Assembly: GCA_001939145.1 (NCBI GenBank)
Contig: LSRX01000132.1
Coordinates: 106,084 to 170,083, forward strand
Reading direction: 5' to 3'
DNA: 64,000 bases
Source: Symbiodinium microadriaticum
Lineage: Eukaryota > Sar > Dinophyceae > Suessiales > Symbiodiniaceae
This document shows, piece after piece, positions 29,728-40,993 of the stretch. The notes below the pieces were generated by a model that worked only from the letters and a program-made list of their open reading frames with translations, was not told the DNA's origin and did not search any database. The position numbers were made by a program, and so were the translations under genes. Positions within the stretch are counted from its first letter, which is position 1, and each line of letters opens with the position of its first letter.

Positions 29728-30563
29728 TAGGTAGTATAACGGAGGTGAAGCCCTTTTTTGGCTTTCATAAACCAGACCTTTTGAGAGGGCCCTAATCCTA
29801 TCTCCTATGAAGGGGGTTTCGCCTTGGAGGGCTCATAAATAAAAGGAGGGTTCTACTGGGGTTCAGGATTTAGAGGTTTAGGGGCATTTAGAGGTTTAGG
29901 GTTTTAGGGTTTAGTGGCATTTACGGGTTCTAGGCTAGGGGGTTCTCAAATGAGGGCTTAAGTCATCACCGTGCCGATATAACACCTCCTTCAAGGACTG
30001 CCAAGCTTCAGGGGCAAGTTTCGGCATGTAGGGTTTCATTTTGTACATCTACCGGTGTTTGAACGGCTCCTTTAAGGGCTCTTTCATTCGGTTCCTATGA
30101 GGACTGACTTGAGGGATGGAAGGTTGCTTTGAGGTACCTGCAAGGCATCGGAAGGCCTTTTAGGGTTGAGGCTTTGTTCGTTTAGGGTTTAGGGTTTAGG
30201 GTTTAGGGTGGCTGAGGGTAGGAAATTGAGTGGCTCGTTTTGCAGGGGGTGGTGTGGTTTGGTTTGATAGGGTGCGAGGAATGGGCCCTTACTAGGTTGT
30301 AGAGGGAGGGGTAACCGGTGTGTTGCAGCCCGATCCTTGTCAAGAAAGAGGTCTTGTCACTTTGTACTCGATCTCTTTAAGTGACCTGGTGCTCCACATT
30401 GCTTTTTAACCTGCTTACCCTCAGCCCCACGCCCTACGAGTTGTAAAGTGCAGACCTTTCCTGGGATTCCTTAAAGCGCACAGCCGAACCACCAAGCCCC
30501 AAAGCGTAAACCCTAAAACCCTAAACCCTAAACCCTAAAACCCTAAGCCCTAAATCCGCAAAG

Positions 30564-30616
30564 CCTGCACCCTGAAAGCGGCCCAGGGGTTCACCATTAG
30601 TCTGTCAACAGTCTCG
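30564..30616 (+). CDS. Candidate exon between CCCTAAA and TTTAGGG arrays
   Basis: It follows CGCAAAG and ends exactly at GTTTAGGG. The frame (entry phase 2) reads CTLKAAQGFTISLSTVS. Confidence 0.5.
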
Positions 30617-31544
30617 GTTTAGGGTTTAGGGTTTGGGATCCTCTATTTTAGTTGGGTTTAAGGTTAAGGGACTCAGTATACTGAGATGGAACTAACATTA
30701 TCCTAGACAAAAGCATCGGAATAGAATATTTGATGCTTTGGGTCATTAAGTCCATTTGCAACATCTCATAAAACCCGATGCCGAGTAGAGCCGTTGATTG
30801 CTTGATGGTTGGATACTGGACGCTCGGCGATAGGGCTAGGGCCCGTTTCTAGAGATTAGATAGTAGGTGCTTATGTAACAATGATGTACGCCAAGACCCT
30901 ATTCGAGATATCAATACGCTTTCTCGATCTCGGGCATATACAATTCCTGACTAACCGCCGCTATGTTGGGGATTAACTTGTCTTGACTTGTTGCTGCAGT
31001 TCCTGTGCAGGCGAACCACGCCACCCGCACTTGCGCACCCCGGTGGCATTATTTTAAATTATGTAAGGGCATATTATGATATCATATCATATCATACTCT
31101 ACCCAAAACCTATTCGAGTTCTTACTGGTGTCGGCATGCTTGCAGCAGAATGCTACGACAGAGTTACAGTCAAGAGTTTTCCAACTGTATTTCAGATTGA
31201 AAGGGTTTGGTGTAGTTTAGTGTTATGGGGTTTTGGGTTTAGGGTTTGGGGGTTTAGGGTGCGGTTTAGGATTTAGGCTTACAAGATTTATTTACGGTTC
31301 AGGGGCACTGGTTGATTTAGGGCTCAGGGGCACGATTGTATATTACACCCATAACCCTGTTGAAAGAATTAAGGCCCCTGTAATGGTCCAACGACAGAGC
31401 GCCGAACCGCCGAAAGGATTTCTTGCAGGGCTAGGGGTTGTCGACATTCCGGGCTTGTAACCCCCCCCCACCCGTTTCAGGGTTTAGGGGTTTAGGGTGT
31501 GGGGTTTGAGGGTTTAGGGTTTAGGGCCCCTCCCAAACAACAAG

Positions 31545-31593
31545 AATGAGCCCTGCACTACCGATTCCGAAGCTGCTGTCGATGTGCGAGCTG
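31545..31593 (+). CDS. Candidate small exon, weak
   Basis: It follows CAACAAG and ends before GTGACA; the frame reads NEPCTTDSEAAVDVRA. The upstream flank is TTTAGGG rather than CCCTAAA, and another frame is open. Confidence 0.3.
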
Positions 31594-32263
31594 GTGACAG
31601 AGCATAAACTCTCATAGAAGCCTTGGTGCCTAAGGGCTGAGGGATTTGGGGTTGGATTCATGATTTAGGTCGGTAGAGTTAGCAAAACTCAGAGTTCAGA
31701 AACAGAAACCTTCCGGGTTTAGGATATAGGGTTTAGGGTTTAGGGTTGTTCAATTGAAAGCGCAGCCTTAAACACAACGCCCCCAGCACGTCAGCCCAAG
31801 TATCCCCAACTAAACCCTCAGCTCTGTTTCTGAACCCTGAACACCCGAAAGCGTTCAAAACAAAACCTAACACCAATGTTCGAACTAGTTGCTGCTTTGG
31901 GAGCTTGGGCATATGCTGTTCGCGTCAAGCCCGGAATTTAGGCCTTAGGGTTTTGAGGTTTCGGAGATTTACGCGTTGGCAGCACAATTCGCTTCGAAGA
32001 TGCTGCGTTCTCTCAGCCAGCCAATATGTTCAGTCAATGTCTCGACCCGAAGCTAAATTCGTGTTATCTCAGAAACACTGTTGAAGTAATGCCACAGGCG
32101 TGTGTTGCTGACTGTAGCTATTATAGGCTATTATTACTCCGAGGCATTGAGTACGATGCCATGACGTCGAGCATGCTCTAGTTGACGCCGAAGGCATCAT
32201 CAAAAGCCGTCACCGCCTGGTCCAAGTGATGGCCAAGCTCAGTTACTACTGTCTAGGGTGTAT

Positions 32264-32352
32264 CTGTCACCGAAAAGACTTACCTTTTCAGGGTTCCTTA
32301 TTATGGTTTCTATATAGAGTTCCCAAAAAATTGTAGGTCTTTTGGGCCACAG
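32264..32352. mobile_element. Palindrome family I, copy 1 (GT...AG ends)
   Basis: CTGTCACCGAAAAGACTTAC mirrors AGGTCTTTTGGGCCACAG. From the first GT to the last AG is 87 bp, the same as copy 2 at 58.95 kb. Confidence 0.78.
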
Positions 32353-32381
32353 GTAGGGTGTAGGGTCTAGGGTTGCTGAAG

Positions 32382-32451
32382 CCTGTCAAGATCCAGCCTG
32401 AGAAGCGCCCGTTGTCGGCAGCATCAGCATCACGACCTGATCGGGATTAGG
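32382..32451 (+). CDS. Candidate exon before a TTTAGGG array, frame ambiguous
   Basis: It follows TGCTGAAG and ends at GTGTAGGG. One frame reads LSRSSLRSARCRQHQHHDLI up to the donor; another (PVKIQPEKRPLSAASASRPD) looks more natural but meets TAG just before it. Confidence 0.32.
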
Positions 32452-32595
32452 GTGTAGGGTTTAGGGTTTGGGGGTTTAGGGGTTTAGGGTGTAGGGTGTA
32501 GGGTTTAGGGTTTGGGGGTTTAGGGGTTTAGGGTGTAGGGTGTAGGGTTTAGGGTTTAGGGTTGAGGGTTGAGGGTTTAGGGTTTAGGTTTGGGG
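32452..32595. repeat. TTTAGGG array with a 60-bp tandem unit
   Basis: GTGTAGGGTTTAGGGTTTGG followed by GGGTTTAGGGGTTTAGGG occurs twice in tandem before pure TTTAGGG. Confidence 0.92.
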
Positions 32596-33047
32596 CATTG
32601 TAGGCGCATCTACGGATTTTACGACGACCTTGGCTTATGACAGGTATAACCCTTGCAAGCTGTTTATTCCATATATACTATATACTTGGAGCCACAGATA
32701 ACTGACCGAATGACCGTTATTGGCCAGGTAAAGAAATTTGTAGTAGGTTCTGACTGCAGACAACATCGCTCCAGCGAGTTTACAACCCATTGCATCAACG
32801 CCATCGGCAAGGATGGTACAGCTTTCAAGTCCCAAGCTCGCAAAAGCACCAGCCCTGAACTAACACACTACGAAATCGACCGTAGTCACCTGAGCTGGAG
32901 AAACGGCTTCTATAAGGGCGCCGCCAGGGGTACTGTGAGGTTACTACACGTTCTTTATATAAGCCCTAAACCCTAAACCGTTAAGCCCTAAACCCTAAAT
33001 TTAAACCCTAAACCGTTAAACCCTCTAAAGGAGCAGGGAGTAGGGAG

Positions 33048-33127
33048 CCATCCTGCGAAGCCGAGGAAACCGGTGATTGCCCTCACGAAGAGTGCTGTGA
33101 CCCTCGCGAGTACGCCCTCACTTTACG
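33048..33127 (+). CDS. Candidate Cys-repeat exon (DCPHEECCDPR)
   Basis: It follows TAGGGAG after a CCCTAAA array and ends at GTTTGGGG. The frame reads PSCEAEETGDCPHEECCDPR then EYALTL, with four Cys including a CC pair followed by DPR, like the CCAPR block at 22818. Another frame is also open. Confidence 0.52.
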
Positions 33128-33169
33128 GTTTGGGGTCTAGGGCGCAAGGTCAGTGTCTATAAATACTAT

Positions 33170-33262
33170 AGGGACCTGAATAATCACCTATACTGTTATT
33201 TTGGGGGCTCCTTATTAATATGATTCTTATATAACATACCCCCACACCCTGTTCTAAATTTT
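33170..33262. mobile_element. Palindrome family D
   Basis: GGGACCTGAATAATCACC...CCACACCCTGTTCTAAATT follows the family plan; the right end is diverged. Confidence 0.62.
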
Positions 33263-33319
33263 AGGTTTAGGGTCAGATCGGTTTTTCGAAGCTTTGAGTT
33301 CGGAGTGTAGAGTCTGCAG

Positions 33320-33361
33320 TTCCGGATTGAGCCCCATTGACCCGAAGGGCTTTCAGGGGCT
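33320..33361 (+). CDS. Candidate small exon ending at GTTTAGGG
   Basis: It follows GTCTGCAG. The frame (entry phase 1) reads SGLSPIDPKGFQG. Phase fits the block ending at 33127, so the two could be joined. Confidence 0.42.
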
Positions 33362-33996
33362 GTTTAGGGGTTTAGGGCCTTTAGGGTTTAGGGTTGCTTT
33401 GCTGCGCGTGTCCTGACTGGAGAGTGAAGATATTATAAATAGGACGAGAAAGCGAAAAATTCCGGGGTTGGGGCATTCTGGACGAATCAGGAGTGGATGA
33501 ATGGCAAGGTGCGGGGCGTAGGGTAACAACCATCTAGCTGTAAAGCATTTGCAAGCCTATCAGCCGTTGTGGCCACGATAAGGTGAGCGAATGTGAAGTA
33601 GCAGCGGCAAGAGGACATTCAGCAGTGGTCATACTTAAGCAACACCGAGTTGGTCATCATCACCTTCGTCTTCACACGGTGGTAGCAATTACTCACCGTC
33701 GTCGCCATCACCAGCATCATCACAATCATTGCCGCTCTCGCCGTCACAAAAAAAGCACCGTCTCAGAAGTGAGCCCAACCGCGAACCCTAATACCCGAAG
33801 CCCGCAAACCTAAGTTGGTGACACCCGAGAATCACAAACTCTAAGCTTTAGCTGCCGGTAGCCGCAAGCCCTACAAAATAGTAGTTTATGACCTCTTAGT
33901 TATAGGCTACAACCCTCAGAGGCAATAGGTTTTATTTTGGATTTCCAGAGAACCCTTGACATGAACCCCTCACCCCTAAACCCTGGCTGCTCGCAG

Positions 33997-34070
33997 GGTC
34001 TGCACAGCACTTGTCTGCCCCAATGCGACACATGCAGCCCGGGGCTTACTTGGATGGGGCTAATTCACTG
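33997..34070 (+). CDS. Candidate Cys-rich exon
   Basis: It follows GCTCGCAG after a short CCCTAAA run. The frame starts GLHSTCLPQCDTCSPGLTW, with three Cys in 9 residues (CLPQCDTC), and ends at GTTCTG. Confidence 0.46.
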
Positions 34071-34096
34071 GTTCTGGGGTTCCTTTCAGGCCCTTT

Positions 34097-34191
34097 ATAA
34101 GGGCCCATGTGCCCAAATAGCATACACTGTTGGCTTAAAGTAGTGTACTTTGGGGCCAAAGTGTCTACTTTTTGGGTACATGGACCCTTAC
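34097..34191. mobile_element. Palindrome family J, copy 1 (diverged)
   Basis: GGGCCCATGTGCCCAAATAG mirrors TTTTTGGGTACATGGACCC; the interior TTAAAGTAGT and TACTTTGGGGCC match the intact copy at 50.4 kb. Confidence 0.65.
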
Positions 34192-34284
34192 AGAGGGTTC
34201 CTTAAGGGGTTCTCCAACTTGTAAGGAACCCTCACAGCACCCAGGAGCCCCTTCAAGGAAACCTTCCTTGGAACCTCGTCTCAA

Positions 34285-34385
34285 AGACTCCAAAACCCCT
34301 TAGTTAAGGAATATATACCTTAAATCTTATTAGGGTTCTTATTATATTTTAAGGTATATTCCTTAAGTAAGGGGTTTTGGAGTCT
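34285..34385. mobile_element. Palindrome family K, near-perfect long stem
   Basis: AGACTCCAAAACCCCTTAGT mirrors ACTAAGGGG-type sequence ending GGGGTTTTGGAGTCT; the arm including AAGGAATATATACCTTAAA is about 45 bp. It is the only copy in the window. Confidence 0.85.
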
Positions 34386-34622
34386 CTGAAGAAGGAGCCT
34401 TTTAGGGGGTTTCGGACAGTACGAGGCCCGCTTCTGGGTTTTTACAAGGACAACTATGGGCGGTGACTGCATAGTGACACCATTCCTTTGAGAACTTTGG
34501 GACGGTTTAGGGTTTGGGTTTTAGGGTTTAGGGCTTAGGGTTTAGGGTTCAGGGTTATTATCGGATCGAAAGACCGGATTGATAAGCTCGTACGGTTTCA
34601 TGTGGTTTGAGCCTTGCTCCAG

Positions 34623-34669
34623 GACAGACTGGACAAGGCGGATCGATACTGCCGGGGCCTTGGCTTGGG
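34623..34669 (+). CDS. Candidate small exon
   Basis: It follows TTGCTCCAG and ends at GTTTCGGG. The frame reads DRLDKADRYCRGLGL. The same donor variant recurs at 43744. Confidence 0.45.
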
Positions 34670-34779
34670 GTTTCGGGTTTAGGGGTTGCAGGGTCTAGGG
34701 TTTAGGGTTTTAGGGTGTGTATAGAATAGGGTTTTAGGGCACAAGTATTGTTAATTGCCACGAGTGACAACGTGCCAAC

Positions 34780-35110
34780 GTGTACCCTAAACCGAAACCA
34801 GACGCACTAAACCCCAAAGCCTAAACCCTAAACCCTAAAACCTTTTAACACAGCAAAGCCTAATCCCTACAACAGTAAACCCTAAACCCTAAAACCCTAA
34901 AGAACACTAAACCCTAAACCCCTAAAGCCCTATAAAGACCCCAAGAAAACAGTAAGCCCTAAACCCCTAACGCCCTAAGACCCTCACACACGGTAAACCC
35001 TAAGACCCTAAAAACCCTAAACCCCCAAAGCCCTAACGCCCAAACCCCAAAAAAACAGTAAACCCTACAAAACCCCTAAACCCGTAACGCCCGAACCCCA
35101 AAAAAAGGAA
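34780..35110. repeat. CCCTAAA array
   Basis: It is a long degenerate array with ACAGTAAACCCTAAA and CCCCAAAAAAACAG variants. The T-rich mirror (GTTTTTTTTTG, TTTTAGGG) appears right after the next block. Confidence 0.92.
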
Positions 35111-35136
35111 AACCCGAAAACCCTGGCATCCAAAAG

Positions 35137-35181
35137 CCCCGAAGCTCCTGGTGCTGCGGAACGCCCGGGCCTGTTCTCCTT
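35137..35181 (+). CDS. Candidate small exon inside an inverted repeat
   Basis: It follows CATCCAAAAG; the frame (entry phase 2) reads PKLLVLRNARACSP and ends at GTTTTTTTTT. The CCCTAAA array and AAAAAAGGAAAACCCG on the left are mirrored by TTTTCCGG and TTTTAGGG units on the right. Confidence 0.42.
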
Positions 35182-35910
35182 GTTTTTTTTTGTTTTTCCG
35201 GTGTTTTTGGGTGTGTTAGGGGTTTTAGGGCTTTATGGGTGTTTAGGTGTTTTAGGGCTTTTAGGCCTTTTAGGGTTTAGGGTTTTCAGGGATTTGAGTT
35301 TTGGAGGGTTTCGCAGCTTGGTGTTTACGTGTGTTGTAGATGGCTTTTCCGGTTGATTAAGTTTAGGGTTTTGTTATCGGTGTTTGTGGGGATCTATGGG
35401 TTTTGTAGCGAGGGTTTCCATGAGGGGTTCGAGACAGTTTGTATAGGGTTTTATAGAGGTTTCAAGGTTCCGAAGTAACTGCATTGTTGCATCGTAGAAC
35501 TACCAGATTAGGAGTGTCTGCTGTGGCTTGTGTGTGCGTTTGAAGGCCTAAATCGTTAGGTCTAATCTTTCAGGAATGGATGAAGATTGGGATTTGGACT
35601 TGAGGGTCTAGGGTTGACATGCGCAGGAATCCAGGGTAAGGGGTGTAGGGCCCTAAACCCTAAACCCTAAACACTGTGGTAGAAAGCCGAAAGTTCGAGA
35701 AGTGCGGCTAGACGCCTAGAACCTTATAAGGAAGCCCTGAGAGGAACCCCTCAACAGCCATTAAACCCCTAGGTTGAATTAGGGTTTAGGGTTTAGGGTT
35801 TAGATTTAGGGTTGAGGGTTTAGGGTTTAATTAGGGTTTAGAGTTTAGGGTAAATCCTGATACCTAAGAATTCCGAGGCATCCCTTCCAAGGAGCCTTTA
35901 CAGATCGAAT

Positions 35911-36044
35911 CCTAGATCTAGGACATTCTCAGGTGGGTAGTTACCCTTATAGGAGCCTTATAGAAGGTCTATATACCGCCCTATATACCTTATAGAAGCC
36001 TTATGGAAGCCCTATATATCCTAAACTCCCCACCTGTAGTTTCC
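35911..36044. mobile_element. Family G element, copy 3
   Basis: TCTAGGACATTCTCAGGTGG to CTCCCCACCTGTAG is colinear with the other copies, with a short duplication of CTATATACC; GT...AG spans 107 bp. Confidence 0.8.
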
Positions 36045-36381
36045 TAAACCCTAAACCCTAAACCTTAAATGCCCTAAGCCCTAAAGCCCTTGAGTGTTGA
36101 AAAACTGTAAAAAAAAAGAAGCAATTGGACAGCCAAAGCCTGGAAGCCCGAAACGCCCACAGCCTTTACACCACCTGACCCTAACTTCTACTAAAACGTA
36201 AAAACCGACAACAACAAAAAACTATAGCCTGACTTTCCAAACCCTAAACCCACTAGTACCAAAGCCAAAAAACCTAAAGCTTGGCCCTGAACCCGAAACT
36301 GTAAACCCTAAACCCCAAACTGTAAACCCAAACCCTAAACGGGCCCAAACTGTAAACCCTGAACCTCAGCTCCCTACCCAG

Positions 36382-36447
36382 CTTCGTGAGATCACCCTGG
36401 TCGTTCAGCGCCTCAGAGCGAAGCTCTGTGCCGAAGTCTTCTCTACG
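36382..36447 (+). CDS. Candidate exon abutting a family F element
   Basis: It follows CCTACCCAG. The 22-codon frame reads LREITLVVQRLRAKLCAEVF then ST, and stops exactly where the family F arm begins (GTTGATGATG). Confidence 0.52.
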
Positions 36448-36515
36448 GTTGATGATGTCAATCCTGCATTACCCATAATAAGGAATATACCATAATTCCT
36501 ATACTTTGAGACTGG
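36447..36515. mobile_element. Family F, right arm lost
   Basis: GGTTGATGATGTCAATCCTG and CATAATAAGGAATATACCAT match the family; the mirror arm is missing where an AT-rich island begins. Confidence 0.65.
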
Positions 36516-36519
36516 TATG

Positions 36520-37330
36520 CCGTGGCGGCGTGTATTTTCGAGGAGTCCTGTGTTTTTGTTCGAGTTTTGGTACATGGATTTATTAGTACGCAGGGTTCCT
36601 CGTATGACTCTCAGGCGGTTTGGCTTATCTTTAATAAAATCAACCACAATGGCAAAATCTCTTGCAAGTTTATAAATATGCTGAATGGTAGTTGATACAC
36701 ACAATTTTGCAATAGACATTTGGTTTTGTGTTACCAAGCTACCTATTCGAGGTATTCGGGTTTGCCACCCCTCTCATTTCTCTTTAGACTCAGGAGGTAT
36801 GCTTGAGCAACATGTCAGAATTTACAAGCAAGTTTTCGATCTTGGTGTCCACTATATCTTTCCGAGTTTTGTTTTAACATCAATTATGCCTTGTTAGCTG
36901 GGACAGAAATGTCACATTCAGGTTTTAAAGTCTTGGCTCTCCACCATGTCCTTGTTATGTTGCTGGTTTTGCCACATATCATCTCTTATTGGAGTTTGAA
37001 GTGCTCCTGACCTAGCAGGGCATATTGGGTATTTTCATCCGAAATCTGCCACCAAGGATGAACAGATTGGACATGCCATCAACGTACTTTAGTCAGAATT
37101 TAACATGATTTGGAATCGGTTACCCTTCTTCGGGATGACGGACCGAATCCCATCATCTCCCTTGATGCTTTTAGGGTTTGCCACCCAACTTGTCCAATAT
37201 GGTGGATTGTTGGAACCTAATCGTGGTATTTGTGTTTCAGATGCATCATCTCCTTCNCCAACATAGCACTAAACGACCGTTTTCACTCGTCTAAGTGCTA
37301 CAAGGTAGCTTGACAGAAAGCCCCTGAATT
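36520..37330. other. AT-rich island with fragmentary frames
   Basis: Telomeric repeats and palindromes are absent and base composition is clearly more AT-rich than the coding-like blocks. Open + frames include 36685-36897 (ending GVHYIFPSFVLTSIMPC) and 37093-37266 (with FGMTDRIPSSPLMLLGF and QYGGLLEPNRGICVSDA). A 110-codon minus frame overlaps the left part. It may be a decayed mobile element or transferred DNA; I recognise no domain. An N lies at 37257. Confidence 0.5.
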
Positions 37331-37576
37331 CTATGTCTGCAACCAGCCTTAAGAAACACCTTTCAAACGGCTGAAACCCCGAAAAGTAAACTCTGGCCAT
37401 GAAGCCTTGTGATTCTTAGGGTAGGTTCCTTGTTAACCCTAAACTTTCCCTAGACCTTAAACCCTAGACCCTAAACCCTAACCCCTAAACTCTAAACCCT
37501 ATTGACAGGCCCTAAACCCTATACCCTAAACCATACAGAAACCCTTTGAGCCGCTGAAGCCACCAAACGCTGCCAG

Positions 37577-37633
37577 GGATCTTTGCCGAAGCTTGGCCTG
37601 TCCTGAAGCGACGCACGTGAGGCCGCGCCGAGG
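37577..37633 (+). CDS. Candidate Cys-pair exon between CCCTAAA and TTTAGGG arrays
   Basis: It follows GCTGCCAG and ends at GTTTTGGGG. The frame (entry phase 1) reads DLCRSLACPEATHVRPRR; LCRSLAC is a C-x4-C pair. Confidence 0.54.
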
Positions 37634-37999
37634 GTTTTGGGGTTTCGGGTTTCGGGGTTTAGGGTTTAGGGGCTTAGGGTTTGGGTTTTGCACGAAGGGT
37701 GTGTAAGGATCAGAGAACCCTAAAAATTCCTTCACAGAAGTTCATAAAGGCTGATGGCATTCTGACCGATGTTGGGATTTCTAAAGTCTAAATGGTTTAC
37801 TTCTACGGTTGACGTACAAGCATGAGCCCTACACCCCAGAATTCCGCAGGGGTTAAACCTAGCTCAACCTACACCCATAATCCTGCGCCCTGGCATCGAA
37901 ATAGGCTTGCCATGCGAAACTTCATGGAATTGCTCCACAATTCCTAAACCCTAAGCCCTAAACCCCTAAACTTGCTCCACAATTGCTCCACACCCTCAG

Positions 38000-38052
38000 A
38001 ACGCAACTGCGGCAGGAAAGCCTTTGCTGACGACGCCTGGCTAGCAGCCAGG
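38000..38052 (+). CDS. Candidate exon, end uncertain
   Basis: It follows CACCCTCAG. The frame (entry phase 2) reads RNCGRKAFADDAWLAAR. No GT is well placed; a GC donor at 38053 is possible, or the frame runs to TAG at 38069. Confidence 0.38.
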
Positions 38053-38882
38053 GCTTCACCCAAACTTTAGCAGGTTGAGGGCTTCAAGGGTTTAGGGCTT
38101 AATGGTTTAAGGGTTCAGTGTTTAGGATTTAAGGGTTCAGTGTTGAGGATGTAAGGGTTCAGGGTTTAGAGGTTGGAGGGTTTAGGAGATTGGGCTGTTT
38201 AGAGTTCAGGGATTAGGGGTTACAGTTTAAAGGTTTACGAGCTTAGGGTTGAAGGTTTAGGCTCTAGGCCTTGTAGAAGGCTTTCTGGCTGATCTTTGCA
38301 GGTTTTCTATGGTTCTACTGGGTTTTATAAGGGTTGTTCGAGTCGAGGGCTTTAGGATGGGGCTTTAGGGCTGTAGGGTTTTTAGAGGCTAGGGTTTAGG
38401 GGTTTGGGAATCCCAGTTACGTACTTTTAGGATTTAGGGTTTAGGGTTTAGGGTGTATCATGGCTTGTAGTTATGCAGGGACTTGCATAGAGCCCGAAGA
38501 CAAGCGCGACAGTAGAAACAGTTTCGGTGCCAGCTTCTGAGAAGGAGAGGGTCTTTGGAGCGGGGTTTAGGGTTTAGGGCTCTTCATCGACATCGTCCGA
38601 TAATATATGTGGACACTAAAGACAGGAGACTCGGAGCGGTCGCAAAAATCGTGGGAGATGGAGATACTAGGCACTGCCTAGGCGCATGGCTTGACAGGGA
38701 AAATTGGGAGTCATAGAACGGCGCACGCTTTAAAGCGATGCTTCCCCTGAACCCTGAACCCTAACCCTAAACCCTAAGCCCCAGAACCTAAACCCTGAAC
38801 CCTAAACCCCAAGCCCTAAACCCTGAACCCTAAACCCTACGCACAAATCGAGAAGTGTACCAGGTCTTTGCCTGTTCGACAG

Positions 38883-38955
38883 GTGGAGGCTGTATGGCCG
38901 TTCTCATGTGAGCTCCGAAGTCCGGGGGCTCCTCACACCTGCGGAAGGAGTCAGG
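38883..38955 (+). CDS. Candidate exon, two alternative frames
   Basis: From GTTCGACAG the frame VEAVWPFSCELRSPGAPHTC then GRSQ runs to GTGTAGGG. Alternatively, GTACCAG at 38863 starts VFACSTGGGCMAVL, ending at GTGAGC (38908). Both contain a Cys pair; the first fits the telomeric flank. Confidence 0.45.
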
Positions 38956-39090
38956 GTGTAGGGTTTATAGGGTTTATAGGGGGTATAGGGTTTACAGGGT
39001 TTATAGGGTTTAGGGGGTATAGGGTTTAGGGTTTTGGGTGTATAGGGTTTAGGGTTTGGGGTTTTGGGGGTTTAGGGTTTAGGGTTTGCT
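38956..39090. repeat. TTTAGGG/TTTATAGGG array
   Basis: GGGTTTATAGGG variants are followed by TTTAGGG. Confidence 0.92.
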
Positions 39091-39489
39091 CTCTGAATTC
39101 AGATGGGTGTATGCACCATGGGCAAACGGCGGGCTCTCGAAAACGGCTACAGCACCGTGACCTACGGGGAATGTTGGCTTCCAGCCTTCCGGGACATCAA
39201 AGAACGAGGTCTTAAAGGCCTGCGCCGTAGTTGGGAGAGCTGGTGGTGTGGGACGTGTGGACACTCTATCCCGCTGGCAGAAGTACTAAAAGATAGCTGA
39301 GGAACATGGGACGAGTCAACAGCTTTGTCGAGTGTGATGATGCAGAAGGGGTGAACTCAATGGACAACAGTGGTGTACGAGGGTGACAAGTGAGAGGGTA
39401 AATCTTTGGATGGAAGCCTTCTGCAACTGCAGATTCCTGATGTTACTTTGAAAGGAGGGAAAAAGGCGCTTGAAAACAAAAAACACAAA

Positions 39490-39845
39490 ACCCAAACCCT
39501 AAACCCTGAACCCTAAAATAACCCAAACCCCAAACCCTAAGCCCTGAACCTTAAACCCTGAACCCTAAAATACCTTAAACCCTAAGCCCTGAACCTTAAA
39601 CCCTGAACCCTAGAATACCCCAAACCCTAAGCCCTGAACCTTAAACCCTGAACCCTAAAATACCCCAAACCCTAAGCCCTGAACCTTAAACCCTAAAATA
39701 CCCCAAACCCTAAGCCCTGAACCTTAAACCCTAAACCCTAAACCCTAAACTCTAAGCCCTGAACCTCAAACCCTAAACCCTAAACTCTAAGCCCTGAACC
39801 TCAAACCCTAAACCCTAAACTCTAAGCCCTGAACCTCAAACCCCA
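39490..39845. repeat. CCCTAAA array with tandem higher-order units
   Basis: CCCAAACCCTAAGCCCTGAA units of about 45-60 bp repeat several times, then CCCTAAACTCTAAGCCCTGA units about three times. Confidence 0.92.
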
Positions 39846-39846
39846 G

Positions 39847-39918
39847 ACTGAGACTGAGGAGAATCTTTGCCGGGGCGTCGAGTGTGAGTTGACCACAGAC
39901 GGCGCCACCTGCTGTTGG
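39847..39918 (+). CDS. Candidate Cys-repeat exon (CRGVEC...DGATCC)
   Basis: It follows ACCCCAG and ends at GTGAAG. The frame reads TETEENLCRGVECELTTDGA then TCCW. C-x4-C, then Asp, then CC, is the fullest match in the window to the dinoflagellate Cys-repeat pattern. The frame stays open a little further (VKKPGT, then TAA). A minus-strand frame is also open. Confidence 0.58.
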
Positions 39919-40705
39919 GTGAAGAAGCCGGGCACTTAAGGGTTCAGGGGTTTAGGGGCTTTAGGGGTTTTAGGGTTTAGGGGGCTTTAGGGGTTTAGAA
40001 AACCGCTACTGGTACTGCAGCACTTACAATTGCAACAAGAACAACAGGAAGTGGGGACAACCTATTCCACAACCATCCGCGCTACTACTAACAATAGCAA
40101 TAATCCCAATATAATAATAATATCATAACTAAGCATAGAAGCTTTAATAATAGAAATAACATAATAGTAGTAACAATGACACAATAACAATCCAGTCCTG
40201 GCATCTAGGAGGAATGCGGGGACAAGGAGTTTCTTTGCAGTTCGAGTATCGAAGGTTTGGTGTTAAGAGGATTTAGGGGATGCTCGCGCGAATACTTGTT
40301 CCAATGAGGATGGTGCCGATGCTGCATCAACTCCTCTGCTGTAGATCTCGATCGCTTTTCGTTCTCACACTACACCCTCAATTCTCTTCCTAACCCAAAT
40401 AGTCTCTTCACGGACCAGCCCCGCAACCCTTCTCTTTGAACGCCGGAAACCTTCAACCCTAAACTCGAGTCCCCTGATGAGTTCGCCTCTGTTGTCTAGT
40501 GGCCTGAGTACTACAATCCGCATTGCTGGTATTATGATTACAAAAAGGACGGCAAAGCCAAAGCCTAAAACGCCCCTAAACGCTAAACTCCAAACTCCAA
40601 ATCCTTCAACCGTAAATCCTAAACACTACCCCGTAACCCCTGAACCCTCAACCGCTAAACCCTAACCTCCTAACCCACTGAACCCTAAACACCGAACCGG
40701 ACGAG

Positions 40706-40790
40706 TTCAAGGCCCCGGCAGTGCCCCTCCGGGCTGGAGGAGGGCCACTGCAATCCAAAGACGCACCGAGGCAGCCCCTGGCAAAGGGCT
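40706..40790 (+). CDS. Candidate exon between CCCTAAA and TTTAGGG repeats
   Basis: It follows GGACGAG and ends at GTAGGGTGTAGGG. The frame begins FKAPAVPLRAGGGPLQ and ends KDAPRQPLAKG. Phase fits the block ending at 39918. Confidence 0.52.
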
Positions 40791-40799
40791 GTAGGGTGT

Positions 40800-40960
40800 A
40801 GGGAGCTCTATTAGCGGGCTTTTAGGGTTTTAGGTTCCTTTCGAATGATTTTCATGTGTCCTATAATAAGTTGTAGGGTTGGCATTCAGGTTGAAGAGGT
40901 GCGGTTTAGGGTTCAGGGTTTACTTAGAAGCCAATGGGAGAACTTGAAACTTTGTGGCCT

Positions 40961-40993
<33 letters not shown>

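Noticed and set aside
39490..39845. CRISPR-like array
   Set aside because: Repeat and spacer both consist of CCCTAAA variants; there are no unique spacers and no cas genes, and the DNA is eukaryotic.
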